Shown here one piece after another: positions 8,652 through 16,990 of a stretch of 64,000 nucleotides of DNA. The notes under the pieces are model-generated. The model ran no database searches. It was given only the letters and a program-made list of their open reading frames with translations, and was not told the origin of the DNA. The position numbers and the translations under genes are program-made. This stretch comes from CADEED01 sp043747875 (lineage in GTDB: Bacteria > Pseudomonadota > Gammaproteobacteria > Steroidobacterales > Steroidobacteraceae), in the NCBI GenBank assembly GCA_043747875.1, contig JAYTOI010000026.1:1-64000 (forward strand). Direction: 5' to 3'. Each line of letters opens with the position of its first letter. Positions within the stretch are counted from its first letter, which is position 1.

Positions 8652-9647
8652 TCAGCCCGCTTCCTTGAACTGATTCTGCAGCGCCCGGGTGATGCTGCGA
8701 AGCGCAGGCCCCTGCATCTGGTCGTACGCTGCGAGCTGCGTCGAGTTCAGCAGCGTCCCCGCGCGTTTGCGCAGCGCGGCCATCTGTGCGCTGGCATATG
8801 CGAGCCGCTCCTTCAGCGTCCTGAGCTCTCGCGGGTAAACCACGACGACGCCTTCGCCCCGCACCGTCAGGTACTTTCCGCCGTCGCCGGTGATGCGCTC
8901 CTGGGCGTCGCGTCGCACCTCGCTCAGCGCGACGATGAGATCTTCGCCGGCTGCTTCGCTGAGTTGCTGGAACTTCGGCAGGCGTGCCTGCAAGGCCTCG
9001 ACGCTCTGCCGCTCGCTCTTGGAAAAGTTGAACGTGTCGTATTGCCTGGCATCGGACTCACCGAGGACGTCGCGGATCTCCTGCTGGTCGCGCTCGTAGG
9101 CCCCGCTGGTCAGGCTCCGCTTCAGACACTCGGTGTCTTTGCCGCAGGTGGCGATGACGCCGCGCCGATCGACCGCCTGCTCGGCGAGGGTTTCGAGGAA
9201 TCGCTGCCATTGATCCGAGCCGATGGCGAGACGGCGCCCGAGCTTGAGGTAATCGTCGCGGAGTTTCGGAATCTGCTCTTCGATCAGCTGTCTGCGGGTG
9301 ACCGGATTTTCGAACATGCGCCGGAAGTCCTGCTCCGTCAGCTCGCGAAACAGCCCCGGCGGCGGACGCCTCCTTTCCTTCGTGCCGCTGGCGACCGACT
9401 GGTCTGACAATCCTGGGATGCGCTTCCGCTGGTCTGCCGCCTGGGTGCCGGATGTCGCGGCCACGCCGTCGGTAGCGCTGTCGCCGCCGGTTCTGGCGGA
9501 CGGTGCCGTCGCGGCCGTGTGCGGTGCGCTCGGGGCCGCGAAATTCACGCCGCGGTCGCGTTCGGCGCCCAGCTGCCATGCGAAATACAGAGTGCTGGCG
9601 GCGAATAGCGTCGTCGTTGCGGACAAGGTGGCCTCGGTCTTGTTCAC
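8652..9647 (-). CDS. Paralogue 4 of a tandem membrane-anchored family (C-x5-C, LTxxQ-like), function unknown
   Basis: 331 aa, last gene of a four-gene array. It has an N-terminal hydrophobic segment (about residues 8-26), a Ser/Thr/Ala/Gly-rich linker, then a helical domain starting near RELTEQDFRRMFENPVTRRQ. It shares with the other three a CGKDTEC (C-x5-C) motif, a downstream QQEIRDVLGESDARQYDTF block, SVEALQARL, and a C-terminal helix RAGTLLNSTQLAAYDQMQ. Its start overlaps the stop of the preceding gene by 4 nt, so it is translationally coupled. The ELTEQ and LNSTQL pieces recall the LTxxQ motif of periplasmic Spy/CpxP proteins, but no family was recognised with confidence. A periplasm-facing, membrane-tethered location is inferred. 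Confidence 0.8.
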   Translation of the reverse strand: MNKTEATLSATTTLFAASTLYFAWQLGAERDRGVNFAAPSAPHTAATAPSARTGGDSATDGVAATSGTQAADQRKRIPGLSDQSVASGTKERRRPPPGLFRELTEQDFRRMFENPVTRRQLIEEQIPKLRDDYLKLGRRLAIGSDQWQRFLETLAEQAVDRRGVIATCGKDTECLKRSLTSGAYERDQQEIRDVLGESDARQYDTFNFSKSERQSVEALQARLPKFQQLSEAAGEDLIVALSEVRRDAQERITGDGGKYLTVRGEGVVVVYPRELRTLKERLAYASAQMAALRKRAGTLLNSTQLAAYDQMQGPALRSITRALQNQFKEAG

Positions 9648-10663
9648 GGTTCGTAGCCCTGCGCGCGGGCAGCGACGCCAACCCGTGCATACGGACGGAA
9701 CAAGAGCAACGCGTCATCCTGCGCCTGATTGAAGATGGTGAGTTGCTCGCCGTTCAACAGCGTGCCGGCACGATCGCGCATCCTGTCCACCGATGCCGAG
9801 GCGGACGCCATGCGCTTCTCGAGCGTGTCGGTGTCGACTGAGTAGACGATCACGCCGTAGCGCGTCGAGTAGGAGGCGCTCTCGTGGTCGTGCGAATCGA
9901 TTTCCCTGCGGGTACGGTAGGCCTCGTCGGCGAGCGCGCTCGCGAGCTCCTCGAGCTGAACCGGCGTCAGCTCGAGCTTCGAACCCAACCGCGCCTGAAA
10001 CCTCGCGAGCGAGTTCACCTGCGAGCCCTGGCGGCGGAATGTCTCGAGCTGGTCCACGTTCTTCGCGCCGATGAGGTCGGTCACGGCCTGCCGCTGCTGC
10101 TCGCCGTAGCCCGCGCCGAAGTCCATGCGCACGCATGCATCGTCGGTGATGCAGCGCGCGGAGCGCACGCGACGATCGATCTCCTGCTCGGTGAGTAGTT
10201 TGACGAGGCGCTCCCAGCGGTCGGCATCGAGCCCGAGCTTCGGGCGCAGCAGCGCGAGATCCCGGCGCTGGTTGTCGAGCCGCTCGTCGACGAGCGCCTG
10301 GCGGGTCTGGGGATTGTCGTAGCGGCGCAGGAATTCCACCGCCTGCGGCCGGTTGCGTTCGCGCTGGCGCGCGAGTGCATGTTCGGGCGTGCCGGGTATC
10401 GGCTTCGGCACGGGAAGGTTGGCCGCGATCGCCGCAGCGGCGCCATCGTCCGAGGACGCGGACCGTGCCGATCGGGCGAGGGCTGGTGCCGCTGCCATCG
10501 CCGGTGCAGCGGCCGCGGCCCCAACAGTGGGGCTTACGGAATGGGTCGCGGCTTCCGCCGCGGCGTTGCGATCACGCTCCTTGACCAGCTCGTGCGCGAG
10601 GTAGGCGGAAGACGCCGCCAGCACCACCGTACTCACCGACAGCATCACGACACCCACGTTCAT
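9644..10663 (-). CDS. Paralogue 3 of a tandem membrane-anchored family (C-x5-C, LTxxQ-like), function unknown
   Basis: 339 aa from ATG 10663 (an upstream in-frame start at 10687 is possible). N-terminal anchor VGVVMLSVSTVVLAASSAYL, an Ala-rich linker of about 60 residues, then the shared domain: VEFLRRYDNPQTRQALVDER, LGLDADRWERLVKLLTEQE, CITDDAC (C-x5-C), AVTDLIGAKNVDQLETFR, FQARLGSKLELTPVQLEEL and RAGTLLNGEQLTIFNQAQ. The LELTPVQ and LNGEQL helices look like LTxxQ repeats of the Spy/CpxP fold. It overlaps the next gene by 4 nt and lies 93 bp after the preceding one. Its size and order of blocks match the neighbours closely, so duplication is clear, though identity is low. Confidence 0.8.
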   Translation of the reverse strand: MNVGVVMLSVSTVVLAASSAYLAHELVKERDRNAAAEAATHSVSPTVGAAAAAPAMAAAPALARSARSASSDDGAAAAIAANLPVPKPIPGTPEHALARQRERNRPQAVEFLRRYDNPQTRQALVDERLDNQRRDLALLRPKLGLDADRWERLVKLLTEQEIDRRVRSARCITDDACVRMDFGAGYGEQQRQAVTDLIGAKNVDQLETFRRQGSQVNSLARFQARLGSKLELTPVQLEELASALADEAYRTRREIDSHDHESASYSTRYGVIVYSVDTDTLEKRMASASASVDRMRDRAGTLLNGEQLTIFNQAQDDALLLFRPYARVGVAARAQGYEP

Positions 10664-10756
10664 CGTTTCTCCTCGCGCACGAACCAAATCCCGGCTATCT
10701 GCTTTCAGGCCAGAGCACCGCCGTCGGACCCGGTGGTTCCCGGCCGGGATCCTGGT

Positions 10757-11707
10757 CTAGCCACCGCGGTCGCGGCGCCGCTCCAACCGCTCGAAACGCT
10801 TCAGCAGATCATCCTGCATGGAGTCGAAGACCGCGCGCTGTTCGGCGGTGAGCATCGGTGCCGCGCGCTCCCGCATCCGCCGCGAATAGTCGGCCGCCGC
10901 GGCGTACCGTTGCTCCGGTGTCGTCGCCGAGCTCGGCAAGGCAACGCTGCCGAGGTCCGTCCAACTGATGCCCGGCGAGACGCGGACGACTCCTCGGTCC
11001 GCCCATTCTCGTTCGATGCGCGCCCCTTCGTCGCTGAGCGCGCGGATCAGCTCCTCGGCGCGCTGCGGCGGCAGGGACGCGTCGCGCAGGCGCGTCTGCA
11101 ATGTTTCGACGGCATGACGCTCGTTCAGCGTTTGCCGATAGGCATCGAGCTCCTGCGCCTTCGTCCTGCCCAACACCTCGCGCGCAATGTCATCCGCCTG
11201 CCGCAGGACCTCGACTTCGGACGCGCCTCCCAGGCAGGCGGGATCCGCGGCACACCGCAGGCGGCGCGCGCGTGCTTCGACTTCCGCCCCAGCCAGCCGG
11301 TCGCTCAGCATGATCCAGCGATCTGCGTCGATGCCGAGTGTTCGATCCGCGCCACGGAGCATCTTGCGCCGATCGAGACCGCGTTCGGCGATGAGCTGCT
11401 GCCGCAGGCGGGGATCGGCGTACATCCGGAGAAAACCGGCGTCTTCTGCCCGAGTCCGCGCGTTGCCGGCCCCGCGCACCTCGGCGGGTTCCGCGACGGC
11501 GCCGGGCAGCGGCACGAGACTGGTGGTCGCTGCGGGACTCTCGATGGTCTCGATTTCGACGCCGGCGGACGGCGTCGCGGTGCCACCCGATGCGTACGTC
11601 TCGTTGATCGCACGCTGCACGGAGAGATCGCCGAGTAGTTTGAGGTCGAATATGGCGAGCGCGAGGCAGGCCACGCCCAGCACGATCATACCCATGCGCG
11701 CACTCAC
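10757..11707 (-). CDS. Paralogue 2 of a tandem membrane-anchored family (C-x5-C, LTxxQ-like), function unknown
   Basis: 316 aa. N-terminal anchor GMIVLGVACLALAIFDLKLL, a short variable linker, then the shared helical domain: GFLRMYADPRLRQQLIAERG, LGIDADRWIMLSDRLAGAE, CAADPAC (C-x5-C), IAREVLGRTKAQELDAYR, AVETLQTRLRDASLPPQ and RAAPMLTAEQRAVFDSMQ, ending in a charged tail rich in Arg. MLTAEQ is the clearest LTxxQ-type motif in the array. Its ATG overlaps the upstream gene's stop by 4 nt. Function unknown; probably anchored in the inner membrane with the helical domain outside. Confidence 0.8.
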   Translation of the reverse strand: MSARMGMIVLGVACLALAIFDLKLLGDLSVQRAINETYASGGTATPSAGVEIETIESPAATTSLVPLPGAVAEPAEVRGAGNARTRAEDAGFLRMYADPRLRQQLIAERGLDRRKMLRGADRTLGIDADRWIMLSDRLAGAEVEARARRLRCAADPACLGGASEVEVLRQADDIAREVLGRTKAQELDAYRQTLNERHAVETLQTRLRDASLPPQRAEELIRALSDEGARIEREWADRGVVRVSPGISWTDLGSVALPSSATTPEQRYAAAADYSRRMRERAAPMLTAEQRAVFDSMQDDLLKRFERLERRRDRGG

Positions 11708-12708
11708 GGCGTGTGGTCCTGGTCCTGCGGGGGCTGCTCCGTCTGGTGTCGCAGGAAGCGCCGGAACTCGATCAGCAACTCGTCGTACATGCGGTTGAAG
11801 GCGCTGAGCTGCTCGCCCTGGAGCTGCGTGGCCGCGCGGTCGCGCATCGCCTGCACGTAGGTCTCGGCGGTTTGCAGCGCGATCTCAGGCGTCGGCGCGT
11901 TGTAGGCGTACATCAGCTCGGCGCCGTTGGCCGCGGAAAACCCGCGTTGCCTCTGCTGACGCTGATACATCTCGCGACGCTGACGCAGCGACTCGTCGTA
12001 CAGGCCATGCGCGAGATCGTCGGCCTGCGCATTGGACAGCGCCTGGCCGCCCGCGAGACTCGACTGCAGGCCGCTGACCGCGTGGCGCTGCGCCGCGGCG
12101 GCGCGGAATCCTTTCAGCGCGCCCATGTTCTCGTCCCCGATGATGTCGCGGATGTCCTGATCGACGGAGCCGAAGAGGTCCGTGTCGAACACCGGACTGA
12201 GGCAGGCCGGATTCACGACGCAGCGCGCGGCCGCAATGCGCTTGGATTCGTCGCGGTCGGCGATCAAGACGACCAGCCGTTCGAACTGTTCCGCAGTGAG
12301 ATTCAACTCCGGTTCGAGCCCGGCCATCGAACGACGCGCGGCGTCGAGCTCGCTCTCGCGCATCTCGGCGCGCGCCGCCGGATCCGCGTAGCGGCGCAGG
12401 AACTCCGCGGCCGAGCGACGCTGGCGCGCCTGGTGATCCTCGTCGGTCGGCATGCCCGGTGGGCGGTCGGCGGGCACGGCTGCTTCCGGCAGGGCGGCCG
12501 TCGATGCCGCGTTCTCGGGAATGGCCGCTGCGCGCGGCGCAGCGCCGGACGGCGCGCCGCCCGGACGCGCGGCCGCTTCGCGGTCGGCCGCCGTCGCCGC
12601 GAGCTGCGTAGCGCGCGCGCGCTCCGCGTCGACGCGGTAGAGAAGATAGGCGGCGGCGCCCGCGAGCGCGGCGGCCGCGAGTGCCAGCGCGGCCATGGGC
12701 TTGTTCAA
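11704..12708 (-). CDS. Paralogue 1 of a tandem membrane-anchored family (C-x5-C, LTxxQ-like), function unknown
   Basis: 334 aa, first gene of the array. N-terminal anchor AALALAAAALAGAAAYLLY, an Ala/Pro-rich linker of about 65 residues, then AEFLRRYADPAARAEMRESE, LNLTAEQFERLVVLIADRD, CVVNPAC (C-x5-C), IRDIIGDENMGALKGFR, AVSGLQSSLAGGQALSNAQ and RAATQLQGEQLSAFNRMY. The NLTAEQFERL helix matches the LTxxQ theme of Spy/CpxP-like periplasmic chaperones. The four genes run in one direction with 4-nt overlaps or a short gap and are probably one transcript. A sirtuin gene lies 76 bp upstream on the same strand. Stress or envelope function is inference only. Confidence 0.8.
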   Translation of the reverse strand: MNKPMAALALAAAALAGAAAYLLYRVDAERARATQLAATAADREAAARPGGAPSGAAPRAAAIPENAASTAALPEAAVPADRPPGMPTDEDHQARQRRSAAEFLRRYADPAARAEMRESELDAARRSMAGLEPELNLTAEQFERLVVLIADRDESKRIAAARCVVNPACLSPVFDTDLFGSVDQDIRDIIGDENMGALKGFRAAAAQRHAVSGLQSSLAGGQALSNAQADDLAHGLYDESLRQRREMYQRQQRQRGFSAANGAELMYAYNAPTPEIALQTAETYVQAMRDRAATQLQGEQLSAFNRMYDELLIEFRRFLRHQTEQPPQDQDHTP

Positions 12709-12784
12709 CAGTTCACCCCCTCGAACTCGGGCGCGAGCGGAAGACGGCTATCTAACAGGTGCACGGCGCGCCGGTCTAGCTATT

Positions 12785-13471
12785 TTACGATCCGAGCAGC
12801 CAGCAGGCGACGAGTTCCGGTACGACGGCTGTCGCGTTGCCGGCGAGAAACCGGAAGCCGCGCGGGACGTCCTCCATCTCGAGCGCGTTGAGCACCTTGT
12901 CCGCGCCGGGCCGCGCGACCTCGACCAGGCCGGCGGCGGGGTAGACGGTGAGCGACGTGCCGACGACCAGCACCTTGTCGGCCGATGCGAGGTGCGCCCG
13001 CGCCTCGTCCATGTGCTGCGTCTCCTCGCCGAACCACACGATGTCGGGCCGCAGTTGCGTGCCGTCCCCACAGAGCTGGCCGGGCTCGATCGGCGCGCCG
13101 TCGATGCGATGGCGCTGCCGCGACCCACCCGTACCGCGCGCATACGCGAGCTCGCCGTGCACGTGCAGGACGCGCGTCGAGCCGGCGCGCTCGTGCAGCG
13201 CGTCGACGTTCTGAGTGACCACGACCACGTGGTAGCGCGCCTCGAGCGCGGCGATGGCCGCGTGCGCGGCATTCGGTTGAGCGTCCCAGGCCTTGGCGCG
13301 CCGCTCGTTGTAGAAAGCGAGCACCACCTCAGGTTGTTTGCGCCAGCCCTCGGGGCTGGCGAGCTCGCGCCAGGAGTATCGGTTCCACAGGCCCGCGGAG
13401 TCGCGAAAGGTAGGCAAACCGCTCTCGGCGGAGAGCCCGGAGCCGGACAGGACGACCACCTTGCTACGCAT
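12785..13471 (-). CDS. cobB: NAD-dependent protein deacylase (sirtuin), zinc-less type
   Basis: 228 aa. It removes acyl groups from lysines using NAD. Visible motifs: GSGLSAESGLPTFRDSAGLW (NAD loop, residues about 10-29), Y54-NE-R57 (the Tyr/Arg pair of class III, desuccinylase-type sirtuins), QNVDALH (87-93) and the catalytic His in HVHGEL (H105). The zinc-binding Cys pairs of classical sirtuins are absent; only C134 is present before GTQLRPDIVWFGEE. This matches a known zinc-less group in some proteobacteria and Bacteroidetes. The ATG at 13471 is chosen because the Rossmann fold starts directly after it; a longer upstream frame overlaps the next gene. Confidence 0.88.
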   Translation of the reverse strand: MRSKVVVLSGSGLSAESGLPTFRDSAGLWNRYSWRELASPEGWRKQPEVVLAFYNERRAKAWDAQPNAAHAAIAALEARYHVVVVTQNVDALHERAGSTRVLHVHGELAYARGTGGSRQRHRIDGAPIEPGQLCGDGTQLRPDIVWFGEETQHMDEARAHLASADKVLVVGTSLTVYPAAGLVEVARPGADKVLNALEMEDVPRGFRFLAGNATAVVPELVACWLLGS

Positions 13472-13503
13472 GCGCGCCCGCGACCTCTGGCCGGCGCCGG
13501 CGC

Positions 13504-13980
13504 TCAGATGATGGGCGTCGTAGACGGCGGTACGGGTGCCGGCGGCGGGTCGGCGGCACGGAACCGCGCGCGCACGGGTTCGACGAACAGCAGCACGAGC
13601 AGCGCGCCATCGATCAGCAATGCGCAGGAGCGGAACGTATCCAATGGCCCGCCGAGCGAGGTCCCTTTCGCGGCCTCCAGCACCAGAGACAACGGCACGA
13701 GCATGATGAAGAGGATACGGGCCCAACGCTGGAACTTCAGCAGGCCGATGAGCGATACGACATACGCAAGTAGATAGCCGACCAGCAGTGCTCCCACCAT
13801 GAGTCGTGTGCCGAGATTGCCGTGCTCGAGTGCCGCGCCCAGCGAGCCCTGGTTGCGGCTGTCCAAATAAGTCGCGACGGCTTCGGGCACCTCGGGCGCG
13901 GTCCAGGTCGCGACCAACCCGACCACGAGCAGCACGAGCGCCGCGAGGGCGAGTCCGCGATAGATGCCGATGGTGCCCAT
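13504..13980 (-). CDS. Small integral membrane protein, unknown function
   Basis: 158 aa with four hydrophobic segments: GLALAALVLLVVGLVATW, a pair around LMVGALLVGYLLAYVVSLIG and ILFIMLVPLSLVLEAA, and ALLIDGALLVLLFV. A Pro-rich C-terminal tail (AADPPPAPVPPSTTP) follows. No conserved catalytic motif is visible. It lies 32 bp upstream of the sirtuin gene on the same strand and may be co-transcribed. Overall shape resembles small four-helix DUF-type membrane proteins, but no family was recognised. Confidence 0.65.
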   Translation of the reverse strand: MGTIGIYRGLALAALVLLVVGLVATWTAPEVPEAVATYLDSRNQGSLGAALEHGNLGTRLMVGALLVGYLLAYVVSLIGLLKFQRWARILFIMLVPLSLVLEAAKGTSLGGPLDTFRSCALLIDGALLVLLFVEPVRARFRAADPPPAPVPPSTTPII

Positions 13981-14186
13981 GACGGATCTTCAGCGCTTCA
14001 CGGCAATTTCACCGGCGGGCAGCTCTGCTCGCACGCGACGACCTTCGGTTGGGTGCGCTGGATCTGCGGCAGGGCGCGCGCCCTGGCCATGGCGTTCGCA
14101 CGGATCGCAGCCTCGTCCGTCGCGGTTTCGCCGGCGCCAGCAGAAAAATGGTGAAGGCCTCAGAGCGCATATCCGGCGCCAAACTA

Positions 14187-15209
14187 TCACGCTTTTGCGC
14201 TTTCTCCGAATGACAGCGAGCTCTGTCGCTGTGATTGGCCGGCGCCCGTGCGCTGCATCCCCGTGGTCGAGGAGGAGGGGAAGTAGTTCACCGCGAGGCG
14301 CGAGTGCACGTCGTGGATGCGCAGCTGGATCTTGTCCATGAGCTCGTGCAGTCCGGGCTGGTCGAGCGTCGCGAGCGGCGCGCGCTCGATGAAGCTGGCG
14401 GCGGCCTCCAGCACCTCGAGCACGCCTTCGCTGCGCGGCAGCGCCGTGAGCGAGCGCTCGAGTTCGGTGAGGCAGAACTGGCAGGAGCGCGGGAACTGGT
14501 CGTCGCGCAGCAGGAATTGGAGCACGTCGGTGCGCTTGACGCGCGTGCGCATCTTGAGCCGGTACATCTGATAGCCGGAGAGACTCTTGAGCACGCTCAT
14601 CCACTGCACGCTCTCGAACGGACGCAGCTCGAGCGTCTCAGCCGGCAGTAGTTGGGCGGAGCGCACGTCGACGATGCGGCTGGTCATGTCGGCGCGCTCG
14701 ACGTTGCGGCCGAGGTTCAGGAAGGTATACGCATCGTTGCGGTTCATCGTCCCGTAGAGCATGCCGTTGATGGTCTGCAGCATGATGACGATGCGCTTCA
14801 GGAATTCGAAGCGCGTGCGCTTGTTGATGCCGGTCGAGAGGTCCTTGGTGAACTGCCCGAAGAATTCGTTGAGCAGCTCCCAGGCCTCGCTCGGCAGGAT
14901 CTCGCGCAGCGTGCGCGCGTTCTCGCGCGCGTAGTGCAGGCTCGAGCAGATGGAGCCGGGGTTGGATTTCTCGGCAATGAGAAAGTGGACGACGTCGCGC
15001 TCCTCTCCCTTCGTGCCCTTGTCCTTGAACTGCGCGTCGTACTCCGCGCGGTTGCCCGAGATGTCGACCAGCGGCAGCCAGCCGGGGGCGATGCCGCCCG
15101 GGAGATCCAACAACAGATTGGTGTTCACGCCGATGATGCGCGCGGTGTTCTCCGCGCGCTCGAGGTAGCGCGACAGCCAGTAAACTTGTTCTACGACTCT
15201 AGCGAGCAT
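14187..15209 (-). CDS. Alpha-E domain protein (DUF403)
   Basis: 340 aa. Starts MLARVVEQVYWLSRYLERAE, the signature opening of alpha-E (DUF403) proteins, all-helical companions of circularly permuted ATP-grasp enzymes and transglutaminase-like proteins. Further typical segments: GTMNRNDAYTFLNLGRNVER and LPRSEGVLEVLEAAASFIER. The ATG at 15209 is chosen because the domain begins there; the frame upstream is derived from the inverted repeat. It lies downstream of the ATP-grasp gene on the same strand, separated by a 41-bp inverted repeat pair. Role in an unknown peptide-forming or peptide-modifying pathway is inferred from the conserved gene association; no activity is proven. Confidence 0.9.
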   Translation of the reverse strand: MLARVVEQVYWLSRYLERAENTARIIGVNTNLLLDLPGGIAPGWLPLVDISGNRAEYDAQFKDKGTKGEERDVVHFLIAEKSNPGSICSSLHYARENARTLREILPSEAWELLNEFFGQFTKDLSTGINKRTRFEFLKRIVIMLQTINGMLYGTMNRNDAYTFLNLGRNVERADMTSRIVDVRSAQLLPAETLELRPFESVQWMSVLKSLSGYQMYRLKMRTRVKRTDVLQFLLRDDQFPRSCQFCLTELERSLTALPRSEGVLEVLEAAASFIERAPLATLDQPGLHELMDKIQLRIHDVHSRLAVNYFPSSSTTGMQRTGAGQSQRQSSLSFGESAKA

Positions 15210-15218
15210 GGGCAGAGG

Positions 15219-15368
15219 TGGTGCCGGGGAAGGAATCTCGGGAGATCTCGGAAATGGGGCCGGCCCCCATTTCTCTGAGGGCGCAGTGTTTGAAAAGGTC
15301 GGCAACTCCGGTGACCACGGGGTCTAACCCCATTTCCGAGATCTCCCGAGATTCCTTCCCCGGCACCA
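15219..15368. repeat. 41-bp perfect inverted repeat pair flanking a 68-bp spacer
   Basis: The left arm 15219-15259 (TGGTGCCGGGGAAGGAATCT… ending GAAATGGGG) is the exact reverse complement of the right arm 15328-15368. The left arm's inner end also pairs with CCCCATTTC at 15265-15273, and the spacer contains GGGGTCTAACCCC, so several alternative hairpins are possible. The pair fills almost the whole gap between the stop of the ATP-grasp gene (15370) and the start of the alpha-E gene (15209). A transcript would form a very strong hairpin just upstream of the alpha-E start. It may be a REP/MITE-type insertion or an attenuator. Confidence 0.92.
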
Positions 15369-15369
15369 T

Positions 15370-16821
15370 CTAGGTCTCGGTATCCACGATCCACGTATCC
15401 TTGCTCCCGCCACCCTGCGACGAGTTCACCACCAGCGACCCCTTGCGCAGCGCCACGCGCGTCAATCCACCTGTCGTCACGGTGGTCTGCGGCCCCGACA
15501 GGATGAACGGCCGCAGATCCACGTGCCGCGGCTCGAGCCGGTCGTTCACCAGCGTCGGCACGGTAGATAGCGTGACCACCGGCTGCGCGATGAAGCTGCG
15601 CGGATCGGCCTTGAGCGAGTCGGCGAACTTGCCGCGCTCCACTTTGCTCGACATCGGCCCCATCAACATGCCGTAGCCCCCCGAGCCGTCCACCGGCTTC
15701 ACGACGAGCTGATCCAGGTTGCCCAACACGTGCTCGAGTTGCTTGGCCTCGCCGCAGCGCCACGACGGCACGTTGGGCAGGATCGCATCCTCGCCGAGGT
15801 AGTACTTGATCATCTCCGGTACGTACGTATAGACCAGCTTGTCGTCGGCCACGCCGGCGCCCGGCGCATTGGCCAGCGCCACCTTGCCGGCCGCCCACGC
15901 GCGCATGATGCCCGGCACACCGAGCGAGGAATCCTTGCGAAACACCTCTGGGTCGAGGAAATCGTCGTCGATGCGGCGATAGATGACGTCGACGCGCGTC
16001 CAGCCGCGCACCGTCTGCATGTACACGCAATCGTCGCTATCTACCGCTAGGTCGCGGCCCTCGACCAGCTCGCATCCCATCTGCCGCGCCAGATAGGAGT
16101 GCTCGAAGTACGCGCTGTTGTAGATTCCGGGCGTCAGCACCACGACCTCGGGCCGGGTCTCCTTGCGCGGCGACAGCGCGGTCAGCATGTCGTATAGCTG
16201 CGAGGGATAGTCGTCCACCGGCAGGATGGCCGCGCTCTCGAACAGCTCCGGAAACACGCGCTTCACGACCTGGCGGTTCTCGAGCATGTACGACACGCCC
16301 GACGGCACGCGCAGGTTGTCCTCGAGCACGTACACCGTGCCGTCCTTGTCGCGGATGAGATCGGATCCGCAGATGTGCGCCCAGGTGCCGAGCGGTGGTT
16401 TGATGCCTTTGACCACCTCGCGGAAGTTCTTCGAGGTCGCGATGATCGAGGCGGGCATGAGCCCGTCCTTGATGAACTTCTGCTTGTGGTAGACATCGTC
16501 GATGAACAGGTTGAGAGCGGCGGCGCGCTGCACGAGGCCGGCCTCGATTTTCTGCCATTCCTTGCGCGAGATGGTGCGCGGGATGATGTCGAGCGGCCAG
16601 GCGCGGTCGATGGAGCCGTCCTGCTCGTGATAGACGGTGAATGTGATGCCCATCGCCTTGATCGCGAGCTCGGCGGCCTGCTGGCGTACCGCGATCTCGT
16701 CGCCTTCCGTCTCCGTCAGATAACGCATGAGCGCGCGGCCCGCGGCGCGGGCGCCGCCTCCGGGGCCCACGAGCTCGTCGTGAAAGCCGGGGGAAGGGTA
16801 TGAGGTCCAGTCGGTTTTCAT
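15370..16821 (-). CDS. Circularly permuted ATP-grasp protein (DUF404/DUF407)
   Basis: 483 aa. It carries the linked signatures of circularly permuted ATP-grasp proteins: VYHEQDGSIDRAWPLDIIPR, the RxxALNxFIxDVY segment (RAAALNLFIDDVYHKQKFIK), LEDNLRVPSGVSYMLENR, and LVVKPVDGSGGYGMLMGP, a probable nucleotide-binding loop. The C-terminus holds the SSQGGGSKDTW motif typical of the family. It is thought to catalyse ATP-dependent amide-type ligation to an unknown substrate (family-level inference). It is first in a minus-strand operon with the alpha-E gene and is divergent from the large transglutaminase gene, with 169 bp between the starts. Confidence 0.92.
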   Translation of the reverse strand: MKTDWTSYPSPGFHDELVGPGGGARAAGRALMRYLTETEGDEIAVRQQAAELAIKAMGITFTVYHEQDGSIDRAWPLDIIPRTISRKEWQKIEAGLVQRAAALNLFIDDVYHKQKFIKDGLMPASIIATSKNFREVVKGIKPPLGTWAHICGSDLIRDKDGTVYVLEDNLRVPSGVSYMLENRQVVKRVFPELFESAAILPVDDYPSQLYDMLTALSPRKETRPEVVVLTPGIYNSAYFEHSYLARQMGCELVEGRDLAVDSDDCVYMQTVRGWTRVDVIYRRIDDDFLDPEVFRKDSSLGVPGIMRAWAAGKVALANAPGAGVADDKLVYTYVPEMIKYYLGEDAILPNVPSWRCGEAKQLEHVLGNLDQLVVKPVDGSGGYGMLMGPMSSKVERGKFADSLKADPRSFIAQPVVTLSTVPTLVNDRLEPRHVDLRPFILSGPQTTVTTGGLTRVALRKGSLVVNSSQGGGSKDTWIVDTET

Positions 16822-16990
16822 CTTTTACGCAACGCGCAGCCTCAAAATACCAGAGCCGGCCGGGCGTGTTCAAAAATGTGCATCGGTCCCCCGCGCGAGC
16901 GCGTGGCGCGCATCGCGATGGTGCTCGCGAGCTGTTTTTGGACCGATTTGGTGCGACTCGCGGTGCTAGACGGCTGTGTAGAATGACCGC

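Noticed and set aside
13981..14186. Possible short minus-strand peptide ending ACEQSCPPVKLP between the membrane protein and alpha-E genes
   Set aside because: No plausible start with ribosome binding site and no match to a known small protein; too little to support.
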